Shown: positions 17,191 to 25,118, counted from the first letter of the stretch. The stretch is 64,000 bases of DNA from Paenibacillaceae bacterium (GCA_029256185.1 JAQSYI010000008.1:124001-188000); one strand, 5' to 3'. Notes: generated from the sequence alone by a model not told the origin. Translations and numbers: made by a program.

Positions 17191-17423
17191 GAAACTCAGC
17201 GACTACTAATGTATCATGACGGAACTCAGCGACTACTAATGCTATCATGCATAAATACAGTTATTTGGGGCCGTCAGCCCTCTTTTTCGCTCTTCGCCTG
17301 CAAAAGTGCAGTTATTTTTGCTTAAAACCGCTAAAAAGATGAAATCCGGGTGAAATAACTGCACTTTTACATGATGGCCTTCCGTTGCAGCAGTTGCCCG
17401 TCAAATAACTGCACTTTTACATG
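17191..17423. repeat. Clustered short repeats before the alpha-galactosidase gene
   Basis: Two families. A 30-base unit containing AACTCAGCGACTACTAATG is present twice, at 17191-17219 and 17221-17249. A 16-base element AAATAACTGCACTTTT occurs at 17353 and 17403, each followed by ACATG, and in inverse orientation at 17302-17317. The inverse and direct copies can pair into a hairpin across about 50 bases. There is no gene between 17123 and 17695. Confidence 0.75.
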
Positions 17424-17629
17424 CTGGACATCCCATATCAGCAGCCATCTATTATCAGAATTGCGCTTCGTGAAGGCGAGCAACGGATTCGAGTCGAGGA
17501 AAATGGAGCGAAATGTGGTCGCAGCAGGCTTCAAGAGCTCCGGCGCCCATTATTGAGAATATAGGCAGAGAAACTACAATCCTCCATATAATACTTCATG
17601 TGTCCATACGTTTTTGAAAACCCGGGGAG

Positions 17630-17635
17630 TATAAT
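17630..17635 (+). promoter_or_regulatory. Candidate -10 element of the alpha-galactosidase gene
   Basis: TATAAT lies 61 bases before the ATG. The expected -35 position shows no match to TTGACA. This would fit a promoter needing an activator such as the upstream AraC protein, but the call is weak. Confidence 0.35.
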
Positions 17636-17695
17636 GAAGCTGCATCTTGTCCATTAGTAATGATGAAGACTACCTTATGGGAGGTTCCCCGTCTT

Positions 17696-19882
17696 ATGCC
17701 GATTTTTTATGATCAAGTCCATAAGCAATTCCATCTGCAAACCCGTAACACCAGCTATGTTATGGGCATCATTCATGACGTTTATCCGGCCCATATTTAT
17801 TGGGGCAAAAAAATCCGCTCCTCCGATCTGTCCGAGCTGATCGTCATGAAGGACCGGGCGTTCAGCCCCAACGTTACCCCCGACAACCGCAACTTGGGAC
17901 TGGATACCCTGCCCCAGGAATATCCGGGATACGGCTCCGGTGATTTCCGCGCGCCTGCATATCAGGCGGAATTGGCAAACGGCACCACCGTTACCGAACT
18001 GTGCTATGTACGCCACCGGATCATCCCGGGCAAGCCCGCTCTGGAGGGGCTGCCCGCTGTCTATGTGGAGACGGAAGCGGAAGCCGAAACGCTGGAGATC
18101 GTGCTGGAGGATGCGGTTGCAGGCTTGCAGGCTGTGCTTACCTATACGGTGCTGGACGAACTGGACGTAATTACCCGCTCGGCCCGGCTCATTAATACCG
18201 GCAACAGCCCTCTGAAGCTGAACCGGGCTTTGTCCGTGTCCCTGGATTTTGACCATGACCGGTTCGAGCTGCTTCAATTATCCGGAGCCTGGGCCCGGGA
18301 GCGGCATGTGGTCCGCCGTCCTCTGGTCTACGGACAGCAGGGTATGGAGAGCAGACGCGGAGCCAGCAGCCATCAGCATAACCCCTTCCTGGCGCTGCTG
18401 TCCCCCCAGACAGGAGAAGAGCACGGAGAAGCGTTCGGAGTCAATCTGGTATACAGCGGCAACTTCTGCGCCCAAGCCGAGGTGGACCAATTCAGGACCA
18501 CCCGCCTGACCATGGGCATCAATCCCTTCGGCTTCCGCTGGCTGCTTGCGCCGGGCGAGAGCTTCCAGACGCCGGAGGCGGTGCTCGTATATTCGGACAA
18601 GGGAATCGGCGGCATGTCCCGCATCTACCATAAGCTGTACCGCACCCGCCTGGCCCGCGGCCTGTACCGGGATGAGCCCCGTCCCGTGCTGATCAACAAC
18701 TGGGAGGCCACTTACTTCGACTTTAATGCGGAGAAGATCGAGTCCATTGCGCAGGCCGGCAAGGAGCTGGGCATTGAACTGTTCGTGCTGGACGACGGCT
18801 GGTTCGGCAAGCGGGATGACGATACCACTTCTCTGGGCGATTGGTTTGTCGACAAGAAGAAGCTTCCGGGCGGCATCAAGGACTTGGCGGAACGGGTCAA
18901 CAAGCTGGGGCTGCAGTTCGGCCTCTGGTTCGAGCCGGAGATGATCTCCCCTGTAAGCGAGCTGTATGAAGCCCATCCCGACTGGTGCCTGCATGTTCCC
19001 GATAAAAGACGCAGCCAGGGCCGCAATCAGCTTATTCTCGACCTGTCACGCGCTGAAGTGTGCGACTATATCATTCAGGCTGTAGGGGATGTACTGCGCA
19101 ACGCGCCTATCACTTATGTAAAATGGGACATGAACCGGCATATGACCGAGGTCGGCTCGGCTTGCCTGCCCCCGGAACGCCAGGCCGAGACCGCCCACCG
19201 GTATATGCTGGGCTTGTACCGGGTGATGGAAGAAATCACCACGGCATTCCCCCATGTCCTGTTCGAGAGCTGCTCCGGCGGAGGCGGCCGCTTCGATCCC
19301 GGCATCCTGCACTATATGCCGCAGACCTGGACCAGCGATAATACGGATGCTGTGGAGCGCCTGAAGATTCAATACGGCACCAGCATCGTCTATCCGGCCA
19401 GCGCCATGGGCTCCCATGTCTCTGCCGTACCGAACCATCAAGTACACCGTATGACCCCGCTTACTATGCGCGGCGATGTGGCCATGTCCGGTAATTTTGG
19501 CTATGAGCTGGACCTGACCAAATTCACCGAGGAAGAAAAGGAAGTGGTCAAAGCCCAGGTGGCCTTCTACAAGGAAATCCGCTCCCTGGTCCAGCAGGGA
19601 GAGATGTACCGTCTGAAGAGCCCCTTCGAGGGCAACGACACCGCTTGGATGTTCGTATCCCAAGACCGCACCGAAGCCCTGGCGGGATACTTCCAGGTGC
19701 TTACGGAGCCTAACGGCGCCACTGCCCGTCTCCGGCTCCAAGGGCTTGATCCGGAGCGAAACTATGTTCTCCGGGAAACCGGAGCGGTGTACGGGGGAGA
19801 CCGGCTGATGAACGCCGGGATTCAGCTGCCTTATCTGAACAGCGACTTCCAGAGCAAGCTGTACCATTTTACCGCTGTGTAG
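17696..19882 (+). CDS. Alpha-galactosidase, glycoside hydrolase family 36
   Basis: 728-residue cytoplasmic enzyme predicted to hydrolyse terminal alpha-1,6-galactose, as in melibiose, raffinose and galactomannan fragments. An N-terminal beta-sandwich (about 1-330) precedes a TIM barrel with LDDGWFGKRDDDTTSLGDW. The catalytic nucleophile is Asp478 in YVKWDMNRH and the acid/base is Asp548 in TSDNTDAVERL. As I recall, these match the numbers of the Geobacillus stearothermophilus enzymes, which supports this start over an ATG 12 codons upstream that lacks a ribosome site. CESCSGGGGRFD-like FESCSGGGGRFD is present. There is no signal peptide. It is a single gene with a strong terminator. Confidence 0.96.
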   Translation: MPIFYDQVHKQFHLQTRNTSYVMGIIHDVYPAHIYWGKKIRSSDLSELIVMKDRAFSPNVTPDNRNLGLDTLPQEYPGYGSGDFRAPAYQAELANGTTVTELCYVRHRIIPGKPALEGLPAVYVETEAEAETLEIVLEDAVAGLQAVLTYTVLDELDVITRSARLINTGNSPLKLNRALSVSLDFDHDRFELLQLSGAWARERHVVRRPLVYGQQGMESRRGASSHQHNPFLALLSPQTGEEHGEAFGVNLVYSGNFCAQAEVDQFRTTRLTMGINPFGFRWLLAPGESFQTPEAVLVYSDKGIGGMSRIYHKLYRTRLARGLYRDEPRPVLINNWEATYFDFNAEKIESIAQAGKELGIELFVLDDGWFGKRDDDTTSLGDWFVDKKKLPGGIKDLAERVNKLGLQFGLWFEPEMISPVSELYEAHPDWCLHVPDKRRSQGRNQLILDLSRAEVCDYIIQAVGDVLRNAPITYVKWDMNRHMTEVGSACLPPERQAETAHRYMLGLYRVMEEITTAFPHVLFESCSGGGGRFDPGILHYMPQTWTSDNTDAVERLKIQYGTSIVYPASAMGSHVSAVPNHQVHRMTPLTMRGDVAMSGNFGYELDLTKFTEEEKEVVKAQVAFYKEIRSLVQQGEMYRLKSPFEGNDTAWMFVSQDRTEALAGYFQVLTEPNGATARLRLQGLDPERNYVLRETGAVYGGDRLMNAGIQLPYLNSDFQSKLYHFTAV

Positions 19883-19903
19883 GTTGATGCTGCACCGCGG
19901 CAG

Positions 19904-19955
19904 AAGGACCGGTGGATTTCCGTTTTTGTGACGGGATCCTCCGGTCCTTTTTTTT
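19904..19955 (+). terminator. Terminator of the alpha-galactosidase gene
   Basis: AAGGACCGG (19904-19912) pairs with CCGGTCCTT (19941-19949) around a partly structured loop, and the tract TTTTTTTT ends at 19955. Confidence 0.85.
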
Positions 19956-19992
19956 ACGAAAATGCCCGAGTTCGGCATTTACATTCGGGGGC

Positions 19993-20045
19993 TCCCCCAA
20001 AAATACCCGGATTTTGCTTCGAAGCATCTCGTCACTTTTGGGGGA
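19993..20045. repeat. Dispersed TCCCCCAAAA hairpin repeat, copy 1
   Basis: Ends TCCCCCAAAAAT and ACTTTTGGGGGA are complementary over nearly 12 bases. The interior resembles the loop of the copy at 60120-60173 (CGGATT, GCTTCG blocks). It lies between the alpha-galactosidase terminator and the stop codon of the GerT-like gene, 10 bases from that stop. Confidence 0.75.
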
Positions 20046-20055
20046 CTGTTTTCAG

Positions 20056-20574
20056 TCAGAGATACCGGACCCGCACCTCCTGGTACATCTCCGCTTCCTC
20101 CAGTCTGGAGCAGCGGATCTCCAGCACCCGCTCCTTCAGCGTGGCGCGGACAGAGGAACCGTCCACTGCGCAGGGGAGACGGATGTACATTTTGCGGCGG
20201 GCCGGGTCCTGCTCCAGCTTCAGCTGCATCGCGCCTGCATATACCCTAACGTTGCGGATCTGCACCTCGGCAGGTACTGTAACCCGGGCAATCACACTCT
20301 TGTGGGTCTCGAACACCTCATAATCGTAATCAAGCTCATTATCCTGCGGGGAAGATGAAGTGGAGACTTCTCCTGATGCTTCTTCTTCCGTCCAGGGCGC
20401 TCCCCCCCTGTCCGCGAGGGAACGCTTCAGAACATGCTGCACGTATTCCCCTACCCAATCAGTGCCTCCCGCACCCATCTGCTTCCTGAATTTATCGGTC
20501 ATGTAAGGAAACTGCCCGCCCATCCACTTCTGCATCTGCTCCCAATCCGGTCCGTTGCCGCCTCTTGCCGTCAT
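20056..20574 (-). CDS. GerT-like spore germination protein (small heat-shock fold)
   Basis: 172 residues. An N-terminal half rich in Gly/Trp (DWEQMQKWMGGQFPYMTDKF) precedes an alpha-crystallin/Hsp20-like beta domain (about 90-170) with VIARVTVPAEVQIRNVRVY and LPCAVDGSSVRATLKERVLEIR. Similar Hsp20-like proteins of spore formers (CotM, GerT) act in the spore coat and in germination. GGGGG lies 6 bases before this ATG. In-frame ATGs at 20580 and 20616 are alternatives, but the last would leave almost no leader after the predicted sigma-K start. It is divergent from the gerP operon, which supports the spore role. The name is by similarity of fold and context. Confidence 0.7.
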   Translation of the reverse strand: MTARGGNGPDWEQMQKWMGGQFPYMTDKFRKQMGAGGTDWVGEYVQHVLKRSLADRGGAPWTEEEASGEVSTSSSPQDNELDYDYEVFETHKSVIARVTVPAEVQIRNVRVYAGAMQLKLEQDPARRKMYIRLPCAVDGSSVRATLKERVLEIRCSRLEEAEMYQEVRVRYL

Positions 20575-20628
20575 AATCATCCCCCGCTTTCCATCCGGTA
20601 CAAGGTTGCCCGTCATAAGCCTCTTTCC

Positions 20629-20637
20629 TATTCTATG
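20629..20637 (-). promoter_or_regulatory. Candidate sigma-K -10 for the GerT-like gene
   Basis: CATAGAATA on the minus strand fits the sigma-K pattern CATANNNTA. The upstream -35 region (GGCA) is only a partial match. The predicted start would be near 20622. Confidence 0.4.
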
Positions 20638-20729
20638 CGCCTAATGGGCGAATGCCACTATCCGCTCAGGAATACGTGGTCCATACGCATGCCGGATGAA
20701 TGTTATGAAATGACTTATGGACCGATGGT

Positions 20730-20759
20730 GCACATCTGGGCATATACCCACATATACTA
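20730..20759 (+). promoter_or_regulatory. Sigma-K-like promoter of the gerP operon
   Basis: GCAC (20730-20733) and CATATACTA (20751-20759) are separated by 17 bases. This fits the mother-cell sigma-K consensus (-35 with AC, -10 CATANNNTA). It lies 35 bases before gerPA. gerP operons of Bacillus are known to be expressed late in the mother cell, which agrees. Confidence 0.65.
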
Positions 20760-20793
20760 AATATACTTAAAATCGCTGAAAGGAGAATGCAGC

Positions 20794-21021
20794 ATGCCCG
20801 CAATCGTAGGCTACGTCAGAATCGTCAGTGTGGGGCCGAGCGCCATCGTCCAGTTCGGCGACGCCGTATTCCTCTCCCCGACCAGCACCTCCAAAACCTT
20901 CGCAGGAGCCGGCTCCTTCCTTACGGGGGATCTGCCTGTAACCAACAACGGATTGAGCCTGACCAACACCAATGACCCCGACGGGGTGGATACCTCTGTA
21001 AGCAAGGTAGCTTCCCCATGA
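20794..21021 (+). CDS. gerPA: Spore germination protein GerPA
   Basis: 75 residues starting MPAIVGYVRIVSVGPSAIVQ, the typical GerPA/GerPF opening. A central FAGAGSFLTGD and a C-terminal NTNDPDGVDTSV motif follow. GerPA and GerPF belong to one family; the VRIVSVGPS start and first-gene position favour GerPA. GerP proteins are coat-associated and help small germinants reach receptors in the inner membrane. AAAGGAG lies before the ATG. Its stop overlaps the start of gerPB by 4 bases, implying translational coupling. Confidence 0.88.
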   Translation: MPAIVGYVRIVSVGPSAIVQFGDAVFLSPTSTSKTFAGAGSFLTGDLPVTNNGLSLTNTNDPDGVDTSVSKVASP

Positions 21022-21245
21022 TTATCAACGTCTACCAGACCATCTCCATCCGCAGCCTGACACTGGGCTCTCTGGCCAATTCCTCGGTGCTCCAGATCGG
21101 GTCTGCGGGAGTGGTGAAGGGCCTTTCCAATAACTTCAACACAGGAGGATTCACAGGCCCTGCTCCGGAAATCGGATTCGAAAGCTCCTCTGTCATCGGA
21201 GCCGAAACCGCGGCTCCCCTAGTACCCCTCCCTGCGCTGCGTTAA
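21018..21245 (+). CDS. gerPB: Spore germination protein GerPB
   Basis: 75 residues. Family hallmarks are the MIINVYQTISIRSLTLGS start and the SSVLQIGSAGVVKGLSN core, followed by a small-residue-rich tail. It starts inside the gerPA stop (ATGA overlap). As a coat-layer component of the GerP set it is likely made in the mother cell with the other gerP genes. Confidence 0.9.
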   Translation: MIINVYQTISIRSLTLGSLANSSVLQIGSAGVVKGLSNNFNTGGFTGPAPEIGFESSSVIGAETAAPLVPLPALR

Positions 21246-21317
21246 GGCCTGCTCACAGGCATGAAAGTACTACATCCCCCGAAATCCGCGTATTTATGTG
21301 GAGAGGGGGTGACAGCT

Positions 21318-21950
21318 GTGGACCCGAGCATGCTTTGGCATTTCCAGGAGTTATTCAGGAGGGTCGGCTGGCTTGCCGAGCAGCAGTTGAGGACAGAAGC
21401 CCGCATGAAGGCGACAGAGGAGCAGCTTCAGACGATAAGCAAGCAGTTGGCGGCTGTGGAGCAGCTGTTGACAAGCCTCCAGAACCAGCCTACGACCCGG
21501 ATAGATAAAATTGAATACCGGTTCGAGCAGCTGAAGGTGGATACTCTGTCAGGCTCCCTCCAGATCGGCTTGGCTCACGGAGCCGAAGGTCTGATCGAGG
21601 ATTTGCAGGCGGGCAACGTTTCCGCTCAGAATGTGGAGTTGGACCCGGGGGACAACGAGGATCCTTATATAAAGACCCAATCGGCACTGCAGGACTATCT
21701 GGGGGCAGAGCTGCACCGCGATATAGATGAAGCCGCGGGCAATGCGGGGGTAGAGGCAGAGATGGAGCTGCATGCCCGGATTGCTGAGGATTTGGCAAGG
21801 CAGGCGCAGGAACGCCTTGTTGTATACAGAAAGGAAATTCCTTCCAAAGAGGGTGCTGACGATGAAGCTGTCCGGACTATCATGGGCAGAATCAGAGCAG
21901 ATATCCAATCAGGGCTGAAAAGCTTTTTTGAAACCTATGGCAAGGAGTGA
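21318..21950 (+). CDS. gerPC: Spore germination protein GerPC
   Basis: 210 residues from a GTG start placed after AGAGGGGG; earlier in-frame starts lack a ribosome site. The N-terminal half is a coiled coil (about 10-70: VGWLAEQQLRTEARMKATEE and so on). It is followed by the family signature IDKIEYRFEQLKVDTLSGSL and IGLAHG. The C-terminal half is helical and acidic. GerPC is the largest GerP protein and probably acts as a scaffold within the coat. Start choice is moderately certain. It sits between gerPB and gerPD in the standard order. Confidence 0.88.
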   Translation: MDPSMLWHFQELFRRVGWLAEQQLRTEARMKATEEQLQTISKQLAAVEQLLTSLQNQPTTRIDKIEYRFEQLKVDTLSGSLQIGLAHGAEGLIEDLQAGNVSAQNVELDPGDNEDPYIKTQSALQDYLGAELHRDIDEAAGNAGVEAEMELHARIAEDLARQAQERLVVYRKEIPSKEGADDEAVRTIMGRIRADIQSGLKSFFETYGKE

Positions 21951-21955
21951 TGCTT

Positions 21956-22147
21956 ATGGTGCAGTTGAATGTGGTGAACAAAGGGCTTCAGGTGGGCAGC
22001 ATCCGCATTATGGGTGTTGGCAGCGCCTCCGTTGTGCTGATCGGGGATACGGAAACCATTGCTGCTTCCTCTATCTTCGACACGCCTCCCGAATCTCTTA
22101 TTATCGGTCCGTTAGTCCCTTTTGCTCCTGAAGGGGGAGGGCGGTAG
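21956..22147 (+). CDS. gerPD: Spore germination protein GerPD
   Basis: 63 residues starting MVQLNVVNKGLQVGSIRIMG, followed by GSASVVLIGDTETI, as in the GerPD family. AAGGAG of the preceding gene end is 8 bases before this ATG. Two upstream in-frame ATGs overlapping gerPC are less well placed. The next gene starts 1 base after the stop. Confidence 0.88.
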   Translation: MVQLNVVNKGLQVGSIRIMGVGSASVVLIGDTETIAASSIFDTPPESLIIGPLVPFAPEGGGR

Positions 22148-22148
22148 G

Positions 22149-22523
22149 ATGCGCGTCTCTATCATTGGCCAGGTCCGTATTTTCTCGGCCCAATTAAGCT
22201 CCATCGTGCAATTCGGCGACTCCGTCGGCATATCCGCCAGTTCACGGGTTCTGGCCGTGCAGCGGGAGAAGGCGAACTTTTGGGGCAGCGAGGGGGACTT
22301 GGGTCGATTCCGCATCTTCAGTCAGAATATTCCCCAGCCGCTTGCAGACGAGCCGTATTCCTTCCGGACGGAGAATGAGGACGCTGCAATTTGTGTAGGG
22401 GATGTAACAATCTACGGCTTATCCGCCTCCACTGTGTTCCAGGCAGGGTCCAACAGAAGCATAGAGTTAGAAAACCGGACCATGCATATCCGCCAATTGG
22501 AGAAAGGGGAACGGCCGGTTTAG
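22149..22523 (+). CDS. gerPE: Spore germination protein GerPE
   Basis: 124 residues starting MRVSIIGQVRIFSAQLSSIVQFGDS. This repeats the (V/I)RI...SS(I/V)VQFGD theme of GerPA and fits GerPE by position and length. GGAGGG lies 7 bases before the ATG. It is the last recognisable gerP gene. No gerPF follows within the window, although classical operons are gerPABCDEF. Confidence 0.85.
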   Translation: MRVSIIGQVRIFSAQLSSIVQFGDSVGISASSRVLAVQREKANFWGSEGDLGRFRIFSQNIPQPLADEPYSFRTENEDAAICVGDVTIYGLSASTVFQAGSNRSIELENRTMHIRQLEKGERPV

Positions 22524-22731
22524 AAACGCATGTATAGAGGCAGTCCCCTTTTCGAAGGCATCCTCCAGTCCAGGCCGTCCATCATCCCCTACTCCAACCC
22601 GCCAGCTATCCCCGGCCGCCGTACAACCGCCCAAAATGAGTGGGACAATCGTCCAACCGGGCAGATAACTATGCACAGGCGCCTCCTTTTGCATATGATG
22701 CATTAGCTTAACGACGAAAGGAGGAGAAGCC

Positions 22732-22824
22732 ATGAGCGCAGTTGCAGGGGGCTTCACTACTACAGGTACAATCCTGGTTCTGTTCATTCTGCTGGTCATC
22801 ATCACGCGTCCGTTCATATTCTAA
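22732..22824 (+). CDS. YjcZ-type sporulation micro-protein
   Basis: A 30-residue protein, MSAVAGGFTTTGTILVLFIL followed by LVIITRPFIF. It is small, hydrophobic and starts with a Gly-rich segment, as in the YjcZ/SscA family of spore-former micro-proteins, some of which affect spore coat assembly. A strong AAAGGAGG lies 8-9 bases before the ATG. A loose sigma-K-like pair (GCAC at 22673, CATATGATG at 22692) is upstream, but its spacing of 15 is short. The stop codon is 4 bases before a 52-base hairpin repeat. Confidence 0.75.
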   Translation: MSAVAGGFTTTGTILVLFILLVIITRPFIF

Positions 22825-22828
22825 GATA

Positions 22829-22880
22829 CCCCACAAAGTGGAGCCTTGCCTTTGGTGCTTATTCCAGGTGCTTTGCGGGG
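22829..22880. repeat. 52-nt dispersed hairpin repeat, copy a
   Basis: Exactly 52 bases, beginning CCCCACAAAGTGG and ending CTTTGCGGGG. The two ends pair over 11 bases (one G-U type position). It differs from the reverse complement of copy c (54174-54225) at only about five positions. It starts 4 bases after the YjcZ-type stop codon. Confidence 0.88.
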
Positions 22881-23078
22881 ACCCCGAAAACTTATAAAGT
22901 CTATGAAGGTAAAAAAGCAGCGCCGCGATGAGCCGCAAATTCATACATCTGTTGCCGCATGCACGAGGACGAATGTTTTGATGCTGCAAAAGAGTGACTT
23001 CCGGGTGGAGTCACTCTTTTACATACAGGGGAGTGCGCGAAGAGAATATGAACTTGATGGGTGGAGGAGATGCGCTTG

Positions 23079-23306
23079 ATGATCAGTGTAAAAGAAGCAC
23101 GCAATGCCATGAAGGGAATGACCAATCTGCGCAAGGAGCTGGAGAAAGAGAGATCCCGGTTGAACAAATCCGTGAAAACTCTGCGCAAGCAAGCCAAAGC
23201 CGGGACGCTGCCCGAATGGTCCGAGGACGTCATGAAGCTGTACCGTTCCCCGGACTATTCCTTCGTCAAGCTGATGAAGCTGATGCGCAAGCACAAGGTA
23301 CTATAA
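23079..23306 (+). CDS. Small charged coiled-coil protein, unknown
   Basis: 75 residues starting MISVKEARNAMKGMTNLRKE, rich in Lys, Arg and Glu with a heptad-like pattern (about 15-45). It ends YSFVKLMKLMRKHKVL. GGAGG lies 11 bases upstream; a TTG three bases earlier is an equally good start. There is no signal peptide or membrane segment. It is bracketed by two copies of the 52-base repeat (22829 and 23310). No family recognised. Confidence 0.6.
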   Translation: MISVKEARNAMKGMTNLRKELEKERSRLNKSVKTLRKQAKAGTLPEWSEDVMKLYRSPDYSFVKLMKLMRKHKVL

Positions 23307-23309
23307 GCT

Positions 23310-23361
23310 CCCCACAAAGTGAAGACGAGGCTTCGATGCTGATTCCGATTACTTTGCGGGG
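23310..23361. repeat. 52-nt dispersed hairpin repeat, copy b
   Basis: Same length and ends as copy a, with a more divergent interior (GAAGACGAGGCTTCGATGCT). It begins 3 bases after the stop of the small coiled-coil gene. On the other strand it supplies the last codons and stop of the convergent methyltransferase gene. Confidence 0.88.
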
Positions 23362-24098
23362 CTCTGTGGCGCCGGCGCTTTGCGTCCCATCAACACAGCA
23401 TGCCCGAAGAATGCATGATTGAGGTTCATCAATTCATCATAACGGCGGGCGATATCCCATAACGACGGGTATTGCGACAAATCCCGGTCCGCCGACTGGT
23501 GCGGGTCGGGATACATCACCACATCCTCCCATAGCTGAGGAGACATGGCTCTTTGATCCCACAGCTCAGCTGTCGCAAACCCGGTTTCCCGCAGCAGATT
23601 AATCCATTCCCCCGCTGTGTGCAGGTGCTTCACCCTGTATCCCTGCCTCAGCTCTGATGCCAAGGCTTCAGGAACCGGACGGGCAGCAATAAGCTCCCGG
23701 TCCAACAACAGACCTCCGGGACGGAGTACCCGCAGGAATTCCTTGAGCGAGTGCCCCGCATCTGTAAATACAGTCACCGATTCCACTATAACCCGGTCGA
23801 AGGAATTGTCAGCGAATGGCAGCGACTCCGCAGCCCCCTGAACCCAGGCAACCTGCACCCCCTCCGCCTCCATCCGTTTGCGGGCCTTGGCAAGCATAAC
23901 AGGATGGGTATCCGCAGCTGTAACCTTACACCCCAGTTTCGCCAGCCTGCACGCCGTTCTGCCTGTACCGCATCCCACCTCCAACACCTCTGTCCCCTGG
24001 CCAAAGGCAAAATGCGTAATCAGCCGCAAGCTTCCCGCGAATCCGCCGGGATGAGCATTTCCCACACCCAACTTGGCGAGCATATCCATGTAGTCCAT
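23349..24098 (-). CDS. Class I SAM-dependent methyltransferase
   Basis: 249 residues. Motif I is VLEVGCGTGRTACRLA, motif II TAADTHPVMLAKARKRM, motif III SFDRVIVESVTVF, then LRVLRPGGLLLDRE. This is a Rossmann-fold UbiE/Methyltransf_11-type enzyme, probably cytoplasmic, acting on a small molecule; the substrate is unknown. AAGGAAG sits 7 bases before the chosen ATG, and a start 6 codons upstream is the alternative. The last residues (SPAK) and the stop are encoded inside a 52-base repeat, so the C-terminus seems recoded by repeat insertion. Confidence 0.9.
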   Translation of the reverse strand: MDYMDMLAKLGVGNAHPGGFAGSLRLITHFAFGQGTEVLEVGCGTGRTACRLAKLGCKVTAADTHPVMLAKARKRMEAEGVQVAWVQGAAESLPFADNSFDRVIVESVTVFTDAGHSLKEFLRVLRPGGLLLDRELIAARPVPEALASELRQGYRVKHLHTAGEWINLLRETGFATAELWDQRAMSPQLWEDVVMYPDPHQSADRDLSQYPSLWDIARRYDELMNLNHAFFGHAVLMGRKAPAPQSPAK

Positions 24099-24344
24099 GC
24101 TTTTCTTCCTTTCCATTCGGTGCCATATACGGGTTAAGCCGTGCTACAATATATGCCGCCTGCCTGCAGCTCCGTGACAGAATGGAAGAAAAATGGCATT
24201 TACTCTTGTTTTTATGGAAAAATTGGACCATTCCCTTCATTCCATCTTAGGACAAGCCGCTGTGAAGTACGTGCAACATTCCTGCAGCCCCCGTCGTCAG
24301 GAAGAGTGCATCACATAAATCATAATCGGTTAGGAGAATGAGAA

Positions 24345-25118
24345 ATGAAAAAGATCATGATTACCTCCGCCTTGTCCCTGGCGCTTGCAGTGTCAGCGGC
24401 TGGCCATTCCAATGCCGCAGCAGTGTTCTCAGATATAAAGGACAGCTCCGCCAAGGAGCAGATTGAAGCCTTGGCGGCTGCAGGCATAGTGGACGGGACG
24501 GCTGACCAGGTGTTCATGCCCGAAGATGTGCTCCTCACCTCCCAGGGAATTGCCCTCGTCGCCAGAAGCATGCAGTTAACTGCCCCCACCAATGGGGAAA
24601 GCAAAGAATCCAATGCGGCCTCCGTTACGGAGAGCAAAGATCCCGTTGCCGCTCCCGGCACCTTTTTCACGGCAGTAGACAGCGGCTCATGGTACGGCAA
24701 GTATTTTGCCGCCGTCCACAGCACCGGACTGGAGCTGCCTGCCGATATCGCTCCGGCAGAAGCGATTACCAAGGAAGCCTTCGTCTATTATCTGGTCAGC
24801 GCCATGGAGAAGAGCGGAGGGTTCCCGATGATCAAGCTGGTTCCCGCCGATATCGCCGATGAAGCCGAGTTGACGCCGTCTTATCAGGGCGCGGTCCAAC
24901 GGGCTCTGCATTACAGGCTGGTGGCCTTGGACGACAAGGATAACTTCAACCCTGCCGCAACCTTAACCCGCGCAGAAGCGGCAAGCATCACTCATAAAGC
25001 GGTGGAACTGCTGAACAAACAGTTGGAGCTCACCAAAGAGACTGCGGCGGCAGAACCCTCCAGCTCCGAACGTTGGATGCATGTGCCCGAAGGCGTTACC
25101 CCGGCGGACAACGAATAA
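24345..25118 (+). CDS. Secreted S-layer-homology (SLH) domain protein
   Basis: 257 residues with a signal peptide (about 1-25, cleavage near SNAAAV). Two to three degenerate SLH modules are visible: VFSDIKDSSAKEQIEALAAAGIVDG with VLLTSQGIALVARSM; WYGKYFAAVHSTGL with ITKEAFVYYLVSAME; and ALHYRLVALDDKDNFNPAAT with LTRAEAASITHKA. SLH modules bind pyruvylated cell-wall polymers, so the protein should be wall-attached. It ends in a short acidic tail with no enzymatic domain. TAGGAG precedes the ATG. Confidence 0.85.
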   Translation: MKKIMITSALSLALAVSAAGHSNAAAVFSDIKDSSAKEQIEALAAAGIVDGTADQVFMPEDVLLTSQGIALVARSMQLTAPTNGESKESNAASVTESKDPVAAPGTFFTAVDSGSWYGKYFAAVHSTGLELPADIAPAEAITKEAFVYYLVSAMEKSGGFPMIKLVPADIADEAELTPSYQGAVQRALHYRLVALDDKDNFNPAATLTRAEAASITHKAVELLNKQLELTKETAAAEPSSSERWMHVPEGVTPADNE

